From Apoderus coryli (taxonomy: Eukaryota > Arthropoda > Insecta > Coleoptera > Attelabidae): DNA of 64,000 nucleotides. The notes under the pieces were generated by a model that made no database searches, was not told the DNA's origin, and saw only the letters and a program-made list of their open reading frames with translations. Position numbers and translations under genes: made by a program. Below, in pieces: positions 22,431 to 33,915 of this stretch (position 1 is its first letter; each line of letters opens with the position of its first letter). Location: assembly GCA_911728435.2 (NCBI GenBank), contig OU452208.1:1860001-1924000 (forward strand), read 5' to 3'.

Positions 22431-23002
22431 ATTTAAAAAATCCCGATGGCAGCCAGTCGGAAAAGTAGATTTATGTATTTTTTATTTATACTTAGTCTAC
22501 CACTGACACCCACTATTAATAAACAAATAATAGAATATTCTGACATTCGCCAAATATAACCAAAGTGTCATATTGACAGTTATTTTAACTGAAATAATTA
22601 TTATACTATAATACATACGTAAGTACGGTCTTATTGTTATTTAACAGGTGTTTATTTGTCAAAATAATTACAGGTATAGCGGGTGATGATATTTTTTTTA
22701 TTTTTTGTTACTTTATATTGACTTACATTTACTTAAATATGCCAGCAATGAAAAAACTCTCCAAATAAATATTGTAGAGATTTAAGTGCTCTATCATTTG
22801 ATATGTAACATCGGTATTTTCTATTAACAACGAAAAAAATGATTTTTTTAAAACTTTGACAGGCCGCCATTCTGAAATTAGCTCTCCGATTTCAATCGCC
22901 AACGAACTCACGCGATTCCATGACGTAGCCGATTTTTTAACCAAATTTTGTTTCGATTGGTCAAAAAATGCGGCCTAGAACGTGACGCAAAGTTTCTATA
23001 TC

Positions 23003-23180
23003 CCATATATATATATATATATATATAAAAAAAAACACCTGACCGGCAATTGGGAGATGTTGGTTCAAATCCAGCTTGTGTCACGAGATTTTTTTGATTC
23101 GTACAAGTTAGTTTATTTCATTTTTCTTTGTATATCGGTGATATACTATACTCTGTCAACTTAGTTGAATATCTTTGTTT

Positions 23181-23213
<33 letters not shown>
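23003..23213. repeat. (AT)n runs around a tRNA T-arm-like piece
   Basis: Dinucleotide runs lie at about 23005-23030 and 23183-23213. Between them, gttggttcaaatccagc could fold as a tRNA T-arm with a B-box-like core, but no anticodon arm or acceptor stem accompanies it, so I do not call a tRNA. Confidence 0.5.
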
Positions 23214-23219
<6 letters not shown>

Positions 23220-23895
23220 TATAAACTTTTGAACTGAGGTCATTTTTAGGATCCAGGGGTCATAAAATAAAGTACTGCATAAAAATTTTTCAAAATTTCG
23301 GTTGTGTCGATCTCCTGAATAGTTAGATTTTTTTTAAAAATCTACTAAAAACAGGAAAATCTTGTTTCAGTTCAAAGCTTGGATTTGAATGAAAAACTAC
23401 TAATTGTTTGACAGCGCCTGTGGGTTGCTAAAGTTACTTCGCTATGTTTTTGCAGCATGTCGCGTCAAATTTTCAAAGACGCATCTAACATTATTTGAAA
23501 ACATTAATAAAACAAAAGTGGCAAGTATTATATATATTTAGAAAGGTAATTTAATTTCTAAAACGAATATGCAAAAATATACAGGGTAGTCCAGAAGAAA
23601 AATTACAAGTTGTCATAGTTTCAACACCAGTCTAAAAACTAGAGACACCACTGGATTCCTCTCAAAAAAGTGCCTAGCGAATGTTTATACAGAAACAAAA
23701 AATTATCATAAATAAATAAGTGACAGGGGTAGGTTAAAAATGCACAATAGTCAAAACAGTATCTTTTAAACGGTTCAAAATATCGAGGTGCGGTTTTCGA
23801 CATTTGATTTCGTTTGAAAATCGAGCTCGTGACATGTAGGTTAGTTTTCTTCTAACTCCTCTAGAAATCGATATCCAATTTGGTCCACCCTAACA

Positions 23896-24585
23896 TTCCC
23901 AAAAAATATTTTCAAATTATACAGGGTAGTTCACAAACGCGCAGTAGTTAAGCTTCCTTTTTCTTAATGCGAAACTCTGTATATGTTAACATAAATGAAT
24001 GCCACTCATGGAATCAATCGCGTTTGGACTAGGTTTGGTTACCATCCCGCCTTGCGTGTCTCCTTTGAGGCGGGCGCTGCCGCGTATAGTAAGTATCTTG
24101 TGTATATTGTGGATCTGAAAATAATAACTACAATTTTATGAGAGCGAAAATTTACTCAGGACTGGTTCATTATACAACCTTTTTCCAAGTGTTGACGTCT
24201 ATTTTTAATGATTGTGTACGATATTTGAAGCTAGTACAAGGACATGTTATGCATATCCTTTATTCTATTCACGGGATCTAATTGATGACATAAAGGATTC
24301 TCCAAATTTAACGCAAATGAATATAACCTATGAAATGTATAGGTAATAAAAAACTTGCCTATATAGAAGTACGTGAATAGTGGAAAAGGGGTCAAAATAA
24401 AAAATATTTTGACTGTGAAAATGATATATTTAGTCTTTTCAGTAGTTCAATTAGTGTTAAAAATACACGAAAAAAATTTAATGTACTATATGCGTCCGTG
24501 GAAAGTCTAAAAAAACTCAAAAACCAGTTAACGGATTTTAACTAAATTGGATACAAAAATACTACAGGATATTTATATATGTGCT
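23896..24585. other. No gene recognised
   Basis: AT-rich DNA. A GC-rich hairpin, cccgcctt...gaggcggg, occurs near 24047-24077. No coding support. Confidence 0.4.
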
Positions 24586-24756
24586 ATACAATGAATTTGT
24601 GTCCAAAAATATAATAAAATGAAACATAATTTCGTGGCATAGCGGGCAAAGTTACTGGTGTTACATACACAAGGGATTTTGTTTAATTTAGCAGGGCCTC
24701 AGTCTAATTCAGTAGAGTCAGACTGAGGCATGGGTCGATAGATAGTGACGAATTCG
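24586..24756 (+). repeat. Dispersed repeat R1, fullest copy
   Basis: The block runs from acaatgaatttgtgtcc through aatttcgtggcatagcgg, acacaagggattttgttt and cctcagtctaattcagtaga to catgggtcgatagat. Related copies lie at 24932-24997, 25771-25885, 38690-38855 and 41911-42005. No coding content or clear tRNA head. Confidence 0.82.
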
Positions 24757-24931
24757 TTTCCAATCCAATGTATAGGCAACCCCAGCCGTAGAAATAGAAA
24801 ATACAAATAGTGTAAACACAAAACGCTAGCAGGAGACCATTTATCCTTCTGCTAGTATCACCCAAAATATTTGAGTATCAGCAACGCTTGGGACAGTGGT
24901 CTCCAAGCGTTCGATCGTCGATGCCAAATAA

Positions 24932-24997
24932 TACAATGAATTTGTGTCCAAAATTATAATAAAATGAATAATAATTTCGTGGCATAGCGGACAAAAT
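24932..24997 (+). repeat. Repeat R1, left half interrupted by an insertion
   Basis: Starts like the copy at 24586 and stops after gcatagcggacaaaat, exactly where the CGGTGCAAAAACCGG element begins. Confidence 0.75.
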
Positions 24998-25763
24998 GAA
25001 GACCTCGGTGCAAAAACCGGACAAGTCCACTTTTTGGCAAAATTTGCTTTTTTTGTTACATTGATGTATTAATGTATTGCCGATCGATTGGTACAAGAAT
25101 CAGCCAAGTCCACATCAGAATAACGTTCATATAACAGTTAAGGACTTGTCCGATCGCATTCTTGGTTGCAAAAAACAGTCACGTCCAGGACTTGTCCGGT
25201 TTTTGCACCGACATAAAAAAAGAGGTAGGGACAAGACTATATGGGGGGCCGCACAATATATCTTTAATAAATAAAATAAATGACCCAAGTGTATCCTTTA
25301 CCTCTTAATGAAAAAAAGGCCAAAGACGTTAAAACCCTTGTCGCAAGATATGGCCCAGCTGCAGATCAGTGGTACTACAAACAAATATTTGGGGAAGAAC
25401 CGACTGTTGAATTACCAGGTGAAGACGTAATAGTTGAAGATGCAGCCCACGAGTCCGATTCTTCAGTTATTTAGATTTACTGTTTTTCCATTGTACTAAT
25501 CTGCATTTTTTTTATAATAAAAACATTAAAACTACTTTTTCGGTGCAAAAACCGGACAAGTCTATATTTTAAAAAAACAATAGCTTATAAGGCGTTTTGT
25601 AATAATGTTGTTTGATGTTCCACAATAACGTGTATCCTTAATATCAACAACAAAAAGCATTTAGTAATCTCTGATTAAAGAGTACTTAAAAACTGAAAAG
25701 TTTTTTTAATTTTCTCAAAACTTATAAAATATGGACTTGTCCGGTTTTTGCACCGAGGTCTTC
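24998..25763 (+). mobile_element. Short element with CGGTGCAAAAACCGG inverted ends
   Basis: It starts GAAGACCTCGGTGCAAAAAC and ends with the inverted form. The same terminal word recurs inside, inverted at about 25186-25211 and direct at about 25540-25562, so the 766-bp unit has four end-like modules. aaat flanks both sides (24994-24997, 25764-25767), a possible 4-bp duplication that could be chance in AT-rich DNA. It interrupts an R1 repeat. I do not recognise the family. Confidence 0.7.
25280..25474 (+). CDS. Small ORF in the short element, function unknown
   Basis: Sixty-four codons starting MTQVYPLPLNEKKAKDVKTL, then ARYGPAADQWYYKQIFGEE, then an acidic tail rich in Glu, Asp and Val ending SDSSVI before TAG. 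The basic/aromatic module followed by an acidic tail looks like the C-terminus of a longer transposon protein left after internal deletion. A preceding frame (25077-25274) ends in a stop five bases upstream and holds KDLSDRILGCKKQSRPGL, perhaps an earlier part of the same protein. I do not recognise the family, and a free-standing function is not claimed. Confidence 0.35.
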   Translation: MTQVYPLPLNEKKAKDVKTLVARYGPAADQWYYKQIFGEEPTVELPGEDVIVEDAAHESDSSVI

Positions 25764-25770
25764 AAATTAT

Positions 25771-25885
25771 CTGTCGACCCATCCCTCGGTCTGGTTCTTC
25801 TGAATTAGACTGCTAAATTAAACAAAATCCCTTGTGTTGTGTACGTAACACCAGTATTTTGTCCGCTATGCCACGAAATTATTTT
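25771..25885 (-). repeat. Repeat R1, inverted copy
   Basis: Starts gtcgacccatccctcggtct and ends gtccgctatgccacgaaatt, the reverse complement of most of the 24586 copy. It lies right after the short element. Confidence 0.8.
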
Positions 25886-26920
25886 CAATTTTTTTATATT
25901 TGCTGTTTAACTTTTGGCAAACATGAAGCGTAGGTAAGCGTTTTAAAACGAGGTTGACAATTACAAAATAATTTAATTCCTAAATTTATTCGAAATATGG
26001 AATAATTTTTCATAGTTTACTAGATACTTTAAAAAAAATTTTTTTTTGGAAATATGGATTGTCACCAGGAAAATATTACGTTTAAACTTAAATAAGTCAA
26101 GCTATTTGTGCCTCAAGGGCAACAGTTTATTTATAATTAAGTTTGCATCATAAGTGGCCGCTAAACTCGCTAGAACCGCTCATGAAGACAATACTTAGGA
26201 CCAGTCTAAGAAGCGTATGGAAGTTACACGTTTAAAGTCTCATAAAATGCAAAACATTAAAATTAAAAGAAAAAAAGATCCTGAATGCACCTTAACGTTA
26301 TTTATCATAGTTTATGAGTCTTTCAACTTTTCAACATTGAATAGCACTTAATAATAACCACAACAAAACAGTGTCCATGTGGGAGGATTTTTATTAGGCT
26401 CATCATACAGGTCTATAGAGTGATATACTAATGTAATTAATTTAGTAGATGCCTTTCCCGAAATAAAAAGAATTATGATCTTTTAGCACGCAACTTATTT
26501 TTGAGTAGTAGTAGTTATAGTATTCTTATACACGAAGCAGGAGTTTTTTTGCAGTCGACATTTTCATCAATTTGTTGATTACGGTCATAAATTTTATTTT
26601 ATAGCGTTTTATTGAACATGACTTCTAAAATTTAGCAGCTAATGAAACCAAATTAATGTTCATTCTTCACAACAACAAAAATCTCGACCAATTATTTATA
26701 TTTTTTATTAAGTACCTTATAATTTATTTAATATAATTCCATATTTTGTATACACTATTATTGTAATCTTCAGATTTATTATTTTATACGAGGATAGTTT
26801 GATGGTGAACAACTTTTACATATAGTCATTTTTGCTTAAAAAGTTTGTTGTTACTTTTTTCATTGTAAAGTCAACCTCTGCGAAATAAATTTAATAAATT
26901 TCTGTATAAATTCTTATTTA
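25886..26920. other. No gene recognised
   Basis: AT-rich DNA without supported features. Confidence 0.4.
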
Positions 26921-26960
26921 AACCATATATCGGAGCACAGGCCCCATCCTCAGTGGTTAG
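26921..26960 (-). ncRNA. Degenerate hammerhead-like motif
   Basis: The minus strand reads ACCA, CUGAGGA (core allowed), extra U, GGGGC, CUGU, GCUCC, then GAUAUAUGG where intact copies have GAAACAUGUAUGG. CCA and UGG can still pair as stem I. The damaged GAAA and lost stem III make it almost certainly inactive. The flanking gcgaaataaatttaataaat block relates it to the copies at 27974 and 36782. Confidence 0.5.
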
Positions 26961-27413
26961 TAACGTTTACCATAAAATTTAAATTTTATATTCGATGAAA
27001 TAATATATGTTACTGACCTTTTCAATGCCCTTCAATGCCTCTTACTAAATTTTACTTTCCCTCACGGGAAAGTATTGGGAACGCGCTAAAAAAAATTTGA
27101 GCTAAAGGCGGATATATAATATAAATAGAGAGGGATATAACCATTTTGAAGTTCTTTGAGACGGTTAAGACCATTTCGAGATGGAAGTCTGTCTGTGTAT
27201 ATTTTTCCATGATAGCGCCTGAACGCTTTTACAATTGGGCTAAATTTTTGTGTATGAGTTTGCGGGAGCCCTCGGATGAACCCACTAGTTTTTGGTTGAT
27301 ATCGCTCTAGCTCTGTCATAAAGGTGGACACAACAGCCAGATTTTCAAATACATCATTTTAAAGTATATTTTATCTGATTTACAGCGATAGGTTACTTAT
27401 TTGCCCCCAATTT

Positions 27414-27740
27414 CACCAGTTAGGTAGTTGGAACATAATATAACTCATATTAGAATATAATACAGTCATTTGATAAACGGTATTTGCGTCATTGATAGAG
27501 CGTGCGTTTCGCATGCGGAAGGTTCTTGGTTCGACTCCCAGCACTGGCAATATTTTTTTTCTCTAATTTTTGAATAAATTAGTTATTTTGTTACGTTAGT
27601 TTATTGGAAATAACGAAAATGTTACAATCATAATAATTATTATTATTAAAATTCTGTTTCGTTACGCAGGTCATATATTTTTGCTTAGGTATATTATATC
27701 TTGTCGGGAAAATTTTGATAAAGCCGCGCGTCTTGAGTTC
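27414..27740 (+). repeat. SINE-like repeat with tRNA-like head
   Basis: A 330-bp block shared with 42760-43035 (inverted there) and partly with 30178-30262. It contains gatagagcgtgcg, an anticodon-loop-like ttcgcat, and ggttcgactccc with a T-arm-like stem, so an RNA polymerase III A/B-box pair is plausible at about 27490-27540. The acceptor stem does not close, so this is not a functional tRNA. The similarity also extends about 70 bp upstream of the tRNA-like part (ccagttaggtagttggaac). Confidence 0.7.
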
Positions 27741-27973
27741 CAATTTTTGTTAAGAAGAAAATTCACGATATCACTTACAGTGGAAGCCATTATTTATTAC
27801 ACTTATTTTATATTGCACAGTTTTAATCAGTATAATGCAACCAATGTATTTTTAGACTACTTATTAACCTGTACTCGGTACCCTGTACCTAACCTAACTA
27901 GAACAAAAACAAAATAAATAAATGTTTAAATGAAAGTCGAATCTCCACAAAATAAATTTAATAGAAACTATCG

Positions 27974-28016
27974 GCCATACATGTTTCGGGACTAGACCAG
28001 TCCCATCATCAGTGGC
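27974..28016 (-). ncRNA. Hammerhead-ribozyme-like motif, left arm
   Basis: Minus-strand order: GCCA, CUGAUGA, one extra U, GGGAC, a 7-nt loop, GUCCC, GAAA, then self-complementary ACAUGU, A at the cleavage position, and UGGC pairing with GCCA. All invariant core bases are present. Stem III can form only between two molecules through ACAUGU, as known for small Penelope-linked hammerheads. The inserted U between the core and stem II is the main doubt about activity. Confidence 0.75.
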
Positions 28017-28347
28017 ATGTCAACAATCGAACAAACACAACACTAAGACGTACAATGTTTCATTATATTTCTATTGAAGCCTGGAAAACACACCTCATTC
28101 TTAGCTCGTTATCAATATGAATATGTGTAATTATCAATTAACTTACCATTTTATGGAAAAATATTTGAATTATAAAAATTTTTTTTTTTAATAATTCAAA
28201 TATTTTTCCATAAAATGGTAAGTTAATTGATAATTACACATATTCATATTGATAACGAGCTAAGAATGAGGTGTGTTTTCCAGGCTTCAATAGAAATATA
28301 ATGAAACATTGTACGTCTTAGTGTTGTGTTTGTTCGATTGTTGACAT

Positions 28348-28390
28348 GCCACTGATGATGGGACTGGTCTAGTCCCGAAACATGTATGGC
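28348..28390 (+). ncRNA. Hammerhead-ribozyme-like motif, right arm
   Basis: Identical to the motif at 27974-28016 but on the plus strand, because the two lie in mirror-image arms. CUGAUGA is at 28352-28358, GGGAC/GUCCC form stem II, GAAA is at 28377-28380, and ACAUGU then A follow at 28380-28386. GCCA (28348-28351) pairs with UGGC (28387-28390). Confidence 0.75.
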
Positions 28391-28443
28391 CGATAGTTTC
28401 TATTAAATTTATTTTGTGGAGATTCGACTTTCATTTAAACATT

Positions 28444-30150
28444 AAAATTACAACTCCACTTAAGAATGGACTATTTTTTCAAATTAAAATAAATAAAGTA
28501 ACTTTCGCGGCAACAAGAAAAAAAAAAAACAAAAGCTTGCCAGGTTTTATTTCTTATTTATTGGTTATTTTTTGGAATTTAGTTATCGATTATCTATCCA
28601 AAATTTTATATATTTTAAAAATTAGTTTAAAAGCAAAAAAACAAACTTTGCAGTCTTTGCACCAAAAATAAACAAGTACTATGTAATATGTATTTAAAAA
28701 TTTCTTTCACTGCACATGCGTATTTATGTGAAAGCTAGCCTCTATGCCAAATAATATCACGTATATGTAAGAGTATACTGTTTGTGCGCTACAATATAAA
28801 TTTTAGATTTCAATTTTAAGGATTAGTACATATTATTATGTAGTAGAAATTCATGTAAATTAACTTAAAAGTGGAGTAATTTGCTGTGGAGGCATAGCCT
28901 CCCTAACGTCCCTCGAAGAACCGCAACTGAGTGTGCAAAGTATGACCTATAATAATTAGAAATGATAAAAAGAAACAATTATTTAATTAATGTAATCAAC
29001 GCCAATTGCGCATGTTTCGTGAGGAGTGTACAAAGATAATATATATTCTACACGCGTTGAACTTGACATTTTACGCGTTTTAATTTCTTAGTATTTATGT
29101 TATATTTTAATAAATAAAAATATTGACGTATTCTTAGTCCCTAGAAACAATAATAATACCTACTAATTTGTTAGTTGTTAATATGTTGATCTTTATTAGG
29201 TATTTGTAATGTTCCATTAAATTGATTCCGCATTTAAATTGGATAATTTACATTTTGAAACTGATTAGTCTCAATTTGATTCTGATTAATCCCACTCACT
29301 TTGAATTTGAAAATGTTTATTCTTATTTTGAGATTGATTAGAACCAATTTTCATTTTGGGGTTGGTTCGTCTCAATTTGATTCTGATTACTGTCAATTGG
29401 AATCTGTGAAGATCATGAAGTCCTATGAATTTTTTTGTTGGAAAGGTATAGAGTTTCTGCAGCTTAGGTTAACTAGGTTTAACTAAGTTTTTGATGATCA
29501 CGATCGATATTAATTTTCAATTTCGAGAAATGGATCATCATTATTTATTTTCAGTATTTTCTAATGATTTACTTATCCTGCAAATAATCTTATCCAACCA
29601 GGTGGTTTTGATTGAATTGTTAAATGTCTGATCGATTGTCTGCGATATGATGTGACGGCTAAGATATAAATGGTTATGATTAAAATTAATTTGTACACTT
29701 GCAAAGAGTGGTGTATACCTATTGGACATCTTGTATATGTTAAAGCAGCACGTGGCTTTATGTACAGGTAACATGATTATGCAAATGACGTCTATTTGAA
29801 TCCTTATTAAGCTGTCAACAACATTATGCTGTTTATAAATAGACGTACATCTTTATAAAGACATAATACCTATACTAAATGAAAAAGTTATTGATAAATG
29901 ATGCATCTAGGTATAGAAATCCAGACACTTAGGTAGTTAAATTATAACTGATTTCGTCTATTTTCATTTTTCTGTAGGGTTTCCTCGGATATCAAGGATT
30001 ATGATAGCAAAACATGATATATTGTTTTTGTAACATCTCCTTCGAAAATTGAATTTTCCTCCCTCATTTTAGGGTTGAAAGTGGTACTTTTCCTCTTTTC
30101 AAATTAACTAAGTTTAAAATAAAAACAGGTATTTTTTTTTTAGTTTATAT
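28444..30150. other. No gene; short degenerate internal repeat
   Basis: AT-rich DNA. Around 29255-29410 a degenerate unit of about 35-45 bp, tttgatattgattagtctca-like, repeats about four times. No coding support elsewhere. Confidence 0.45.
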
Positions 30151-30177
30151 TTTATATTTCAACAAGTACATTACCAA

Positions 30178-30262
30178 AAAATCGGTTGTGCACCCCAACA
30201 CTTTTCCGGTAAGTTATAATATAATCTAAAATATATGACCTGGGTAACGAAACGTAATCTGG
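30178..30262 (-). repeat. Tail fragment of the SINE-like repeat
   Basis: Shares cggttgtgcaccccaa, aaaatatatgacctgggtaa and gaaacg blocks with the tail of 42760-43035 and 27650-27730. The tRNA-like head is missing. Confidence 0.65.
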
Positions 30263-30499
30263 AAATGAACTTAGTCGTGTCAGGGGCTTCAAAATGGTAA
30301 TATCCATCTTTACCTCATTTTTTTTTATCGCGTTTACAATTCTTTCTCTGGGCTGGCAACGAAAAATTATCACTTATAAGAGTTAAAAGAAATGGTAGAG
30401 GGATTAGTTGTCGGTGAATGAGTTGCTTCTGTTGTTGTTGCCGTTTCTGAAATATTGGATAACGGCTGAATAGAGGTACCTATCATATTTGATTTGACT

Positions 30500-30556
30500 G
30501 GTCTCGTCTCGCCTCGGCTTTTCGAGACGAGACTGACATGTAGTCTCGTCTCGTGG
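30500..30556. repeat. GAGAC-rich palindromic stretch
   Basis: Repeats of gtctcg/cgagac (gtctcgtctcgcctcgg, tcgagacgagactgacatg), similar in type to 14411-14505, which lies 16 kb away. Confidence 0.55.
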
Positions 30557-30599
30557 AGTCCCGAATGATTTATTGTGAAAATGCAATAAAAAAGATACA

Positions 30600-32865
30600 A
30601 ATGTACGAAAAATAGAAAAAAAAAGAAAAAATGTTACAATTTAAAAAAAGAACCCATCCACAATTAACAAAACATTGATCCTATGGGTAAGTTCTTAGTT
30701 TCACTTCTCTCAGAAATAAGTTTAATGGTAAGTCAATTATATCAATCACTTTATTTAAAACCAGTGAGGCCGTATATGAAAAAGAACCCTGAAATTTTGA
30801 TGTGTGATGCTTAGGGATTGTACATGTATAACCCGTATATTAACATCATGCACACTCGAACGTCTACACAACGAACTATACAAATACTGAGGCTCTCCGG
30901 AATGATAGATTTTATGCAGTAATGAAGTGTATAGGTACTCGAATCTGGCATTCAACTTCGGTACCCCCAATCTCTCATAAAAAGGAATGACATGTGCCGC
31001 AAAAGGAACTGTGCACACAAATCGAACACATGAGTTCTGCACTCTCTGTAACTTCAACCTATTGTACTCGAACAAAAAATAAAAATAAACAGAAGAACAA
31101 TAATCAAGTTGTGGGTAAATTAGAGCTTTAATCAATATGAGCTCATTAGACTCATCCACGAGATGTTTCAGATGATATATAGAGCGTAATTTAAAAAGGG
31201 AATTCTTGCATACACTGCTGCAATGCTCGTTGAAATTCAAATGAGAGTCAATCACAACACCTAAATCGCGAACTTTTTGAACCCAAGAGATAATATCGAT
31301 GCCAATTGGAACGCTAAACTGCTGAGTTATCGCACTGCCATGACGCGCATTACCAATGCACATGGCCACGGTCTTTTTAGGATTCAAGCGCAATCCGTTA
31401 TCAGCGCACCAACCAGAAAACTGTGTTAGTTCCCTATTTATAATATTCAAGGCAGTCCCTGCGTTAGGGGAAGTCAAGGACGAATATACTTGTATATCAT
31501 CTGCATACATATATATTGGAGTGCTGAAATGATTTTAAAATGTCAAAAATGTAAAGAGAGAACAAAAGCGGTCCAAGAATGCTTCCCTGTGGGACACCAC
31601 TTCTGGTTTGTGACCATCTCGAGAACTCTCGATGTAACTTTACTCTCTGCTTTCGAGCATATAAGTATCCTGTAAACCAGCTCAGCGACGATTCATCAAA
31701 CCCGAGGTACCTGGCGAGTAACAACTCAAAATTGACTAGATCAAACGCCTTACTCTGATCCAGCAAAACAAGTACTGTCAATCTCGAGTCGTCCAGAGCT
31801 GTAACAAGGTCATTGGTGACACTCAAAAGTGCAGTTGCAGTACTATGCTTAGCGCGAAAACCCGACTGTATAGATGGCAAAATATTATGGCCGTTACGTA
31901 ATTCATAATTTGACTACCAATGATGCGCTCAAATATCTTGGACACTGCGGGAAGTATGCTAATTGGGCGCAGATCGTGATAACTTGAAGGACACTAAACT
32001 TTGGGTAACGGTATAACATTCGCCATTTTCCAAATGTCGGGGACCAGCCCTGTACGAACAGACTCATTGAAAATGTTGCAAATTACATCATCACAGTGAG
32101 GTATGACCCGGCGTAACATTTTCATGTTTATGTTATCAATACTATAAGAATCTGATTTAATTCCCCTCGCACACCCTAAGATATCTCGACAATCGATTTC
32201 CCTAATTTGAAAAACCAAGCCATCCCGAAATTCATTGTTGTTGAAAAAACTCAAAGTATCACAACTCACCTGTGTCTGGCTCATAACGTTCAAAAAATAG
32301 ACATTAATTTCGTCTGGATTTCGAAATTCATCTGGAAGGTCATTTGAATTTTTATTGTTAGAGACCCCCCAGCGAGCAAAGTTTTTCGACATTGCTCTAG
32401 CGTCAGAACGACATAATTGATTCCTCTGCCGAATGTAGGCTGTCTTCTCTGCTTTAATGGCAGATTTTAAAACATTTCTAATGTCAACATAATGTTGCCT
32501 ATAGGTATCGGTTCTGTATTTTAAGTATCTTTTACCAGCTTTTTGTTTTAAATCAATCATCTTTCTAATCGTGTAGGTTATGTAAGGTTTATATTGACGC
32601 TTAGTTTTAATCACTTTTATTGGAGCATGTAGATCAAATAATGCCAAAATAGCATCATTTAATGCATCAACCTTTTGATTAATATTTTGAAAGAGCTCTA
32701 TGCTGTCCCATGTAAATCGCTCCGCATCACGCGAAAATAGGTTGATATCGAAATTAGTAAAATCACGATATTCTATAATTTTTGTCGGTTTGGCAAATAT
32801 CTCGAAATCCAGACTACAGGAAACAAACAAGTGATCAGAGCCACACATCAGGTCAGCAGTATTAA
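30600..32865 (-). mobile_element. CR1/Jockey-type LINE, 5' truncated
   Basis: A minus-strand non-LTR retrotransposon with the end of the endonuclease, a complete but frameshifted reverse transcriptase and a short A-rich 3' region. Its upstream end stops where the LINE tail of the 32866-33655 element begins, in an aataataat tract, which suggests that element inserted here. It is dead. Confidence 0.88.
30678..32865 (-). pseudogene. LINE ORF2 relic: endonuclease end + reverse transcriptase
   Basis: From 32865 down: MCGSDHLFVSCSLDFEIF (endonuclease C-terminus), a linker with KQKAGKRYLKYR and GLVPDIWKMANVIPLPKV (RT start). A frameshift near 31995 leads into YHDLRPISILP-like frames, then GFRAKHSTATALLSV, VLLDQSKAFDLVNFELLLAR and GVPQGSILGPLLFS. 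Another frame change near 31505 leads into MYADDIQVYSSL with the catalytic Asp pair, then GLRLNPKKTVAM. A last shift near 30810 leads to SFSYTASLVLNKVID and a stop at about 30679. The domain order is complete for RT. It would catalyse target-primed reverse transcription if it were intact. Confidence 0.87.
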
Positions 32866-33655
32866 TAATAATAATAATAATACTTACCTGCAAAAGCAGA
32901 GAAAACCTGAAATAATAATAATAATAAAGGCCTTTATTGAGGATACAAAATACAAAAAAAAAACAATTATAAATATAATATAACAAAACTAGTGTGATTT
33001 TTTTTTTCATTTTCCCAAGTTTATATCCCCAAAGGGCGAGATTCAGTGCTGACTACTAAGTAGCCGCCTCTTCAGCTAACCCAAATAACCCTAGCCTAAC
33101 TTAACCTAAGAACATTAGACACACATATAGGACAAATCTTATCTTAATCTAGAATTATAAATATGTACTTCCACATTATACAATAATAATTGAGCCACAT
33201 CAAATTAGAGTGATCACACATTCCTTTGGATATTAAATAAATACTTGGATAAATTATTCTTGAACTGCCCAATACTTTTAGATTTCCGGATATCAATTGG
33301 CAAATCATTTACAATGCGAGTGACGTTATACGAATATGACCTCTTAAACAATTCTTTGGAATGAGTTGGTGGAGTCAGTGTTCCCTTAAACCTAATGTTA
33401 ATATTGTGCACATCAGTGCGAAACTTGATTTTGGCGAACAAATATGGAGGCGTTTTGTTATGTAGAACGTTAAAATAAAGACAAGCACTGTGTAAGTGAC
33501 GGCGATTCTTCATACTCAACCATCTCACCTCCTCCAGCCTTCCACTTAAGCGATCATACTTTCTTATACCAAATACAAGACGCAGACAGCTGTTCTGTAA
33601 TTTCTGTATTCTACCACAATCAATACTTGTAAGGCAAGAATTATAGACGGAATCA
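32866..33655 (-). mobile_element. Second LINE, 3' fragment inserted in the first
   Basis: The minus strand from 33655 encodes SVYNSCLTSIDCGRIQKLQN, then KYDRLSGRLEEVRWL. The open frame 33528-33214 follows with HLHSACLYFNVLHNKTPPYL and LFKRSYSYNVTRIVNDLP, the C-terminal region of LINE reverse-transcriptase proteins. A 3' UTR ends at aataataataataaaggcc (about 32912-32931). It is 5' truncated, as usual for LINEs, and has no RT catalytic core. Related 3' ends lie at 11795 and 61909. Confidence 0.82.
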
Positions 33656-33734
33656 CATTAGAAGAACGGACATGAAAATCTCTGCTTACACATATCACAT
33701 GTGAAATGTGTAAGCACATTTCTAGCAAAAACGC

Positions 33735-33915
33735 TGCCAAATTATTTCAAAGAAATCGGGAAGGGGATATTTGACTTAATTAACAAAAAACTGTTATTTG
33801 CAAAAATAACTTTAACACCTTATATCTTGGAAACAATGCATTTCCGGACATATGTTTATGGGAACTTTTTTTCATACCTCTTAAATATTGTCGCCTCTTT
33901 TTGAAACACCCTATA
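33735..33915 (-). repeat. Dispersed repeat R2, minus copy
   Basis: Reverse complement of the beginning of 56155-56290: tttttgaaacaccctata end, ttaaatattgtcgcc, aacaatgcatttccg and caaagaaatcggg blocks. Other copies are at 47417, 50458 and 56155. Confidence 0.78.

Larger units (their letters stand above)
20990..23895 (-). mobile_element. Long-TIR mariner relic
   Basis: About 275 bp at 20990-21265 recur inverted at about 23615-23895 (shared ttaacctacatgtcacgagc, gaaccgtttaaaagatac, gaggaatccagt). Between them lies a broken minus-strand transposase gene. The layout, with a single gene between long inverted repeats, is like the intact mariner at 1703-3789, but the sequences are not closely related. 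ACAGGGT words at 20916, 21121, 23580 and 23925 make the exact outer ends unclear. About 1.1 kb between 22431 and 23580 is additional inserted DNA, including (AT)n runs. Confidence 0.8.
27921..28443. repeat. Near-perfect 520-bp palindrome
   Basis: About 250 bp on the left (27921-28172) are repeated inverted on the right (28191-28443), with an AT-rich 18-bp centre. I found no substitution in the parts compared base by base, and one length difference at most. Each arm contains a hammerhead-like motif. The outer ends carry gaaagtcgaatctccacaaa, a block found next to other hammerhead-like motifs here. The arms are probably two terminal repeats of a Penelope-like element in inverted orientation. 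Confidence 0.92.

Noticed and set aside
23040..23095. tRNA gene suggested by ggttcaaatcc
   Set aside because: Only a T-arm can be folded; the rest of the tRNA position is occupied by an (AT)n run.
27480..27545. Functional tRNA-Ala
   Set aside because: The acceptor stem does not pair and the sequence belongs to a repeat with a diverged second copy, so I call it a SINE-like head.
31490..31675. Plus-strand ORF over the LINE
   Set aside because: Shadow of the minus-strand reverse transcriptase.
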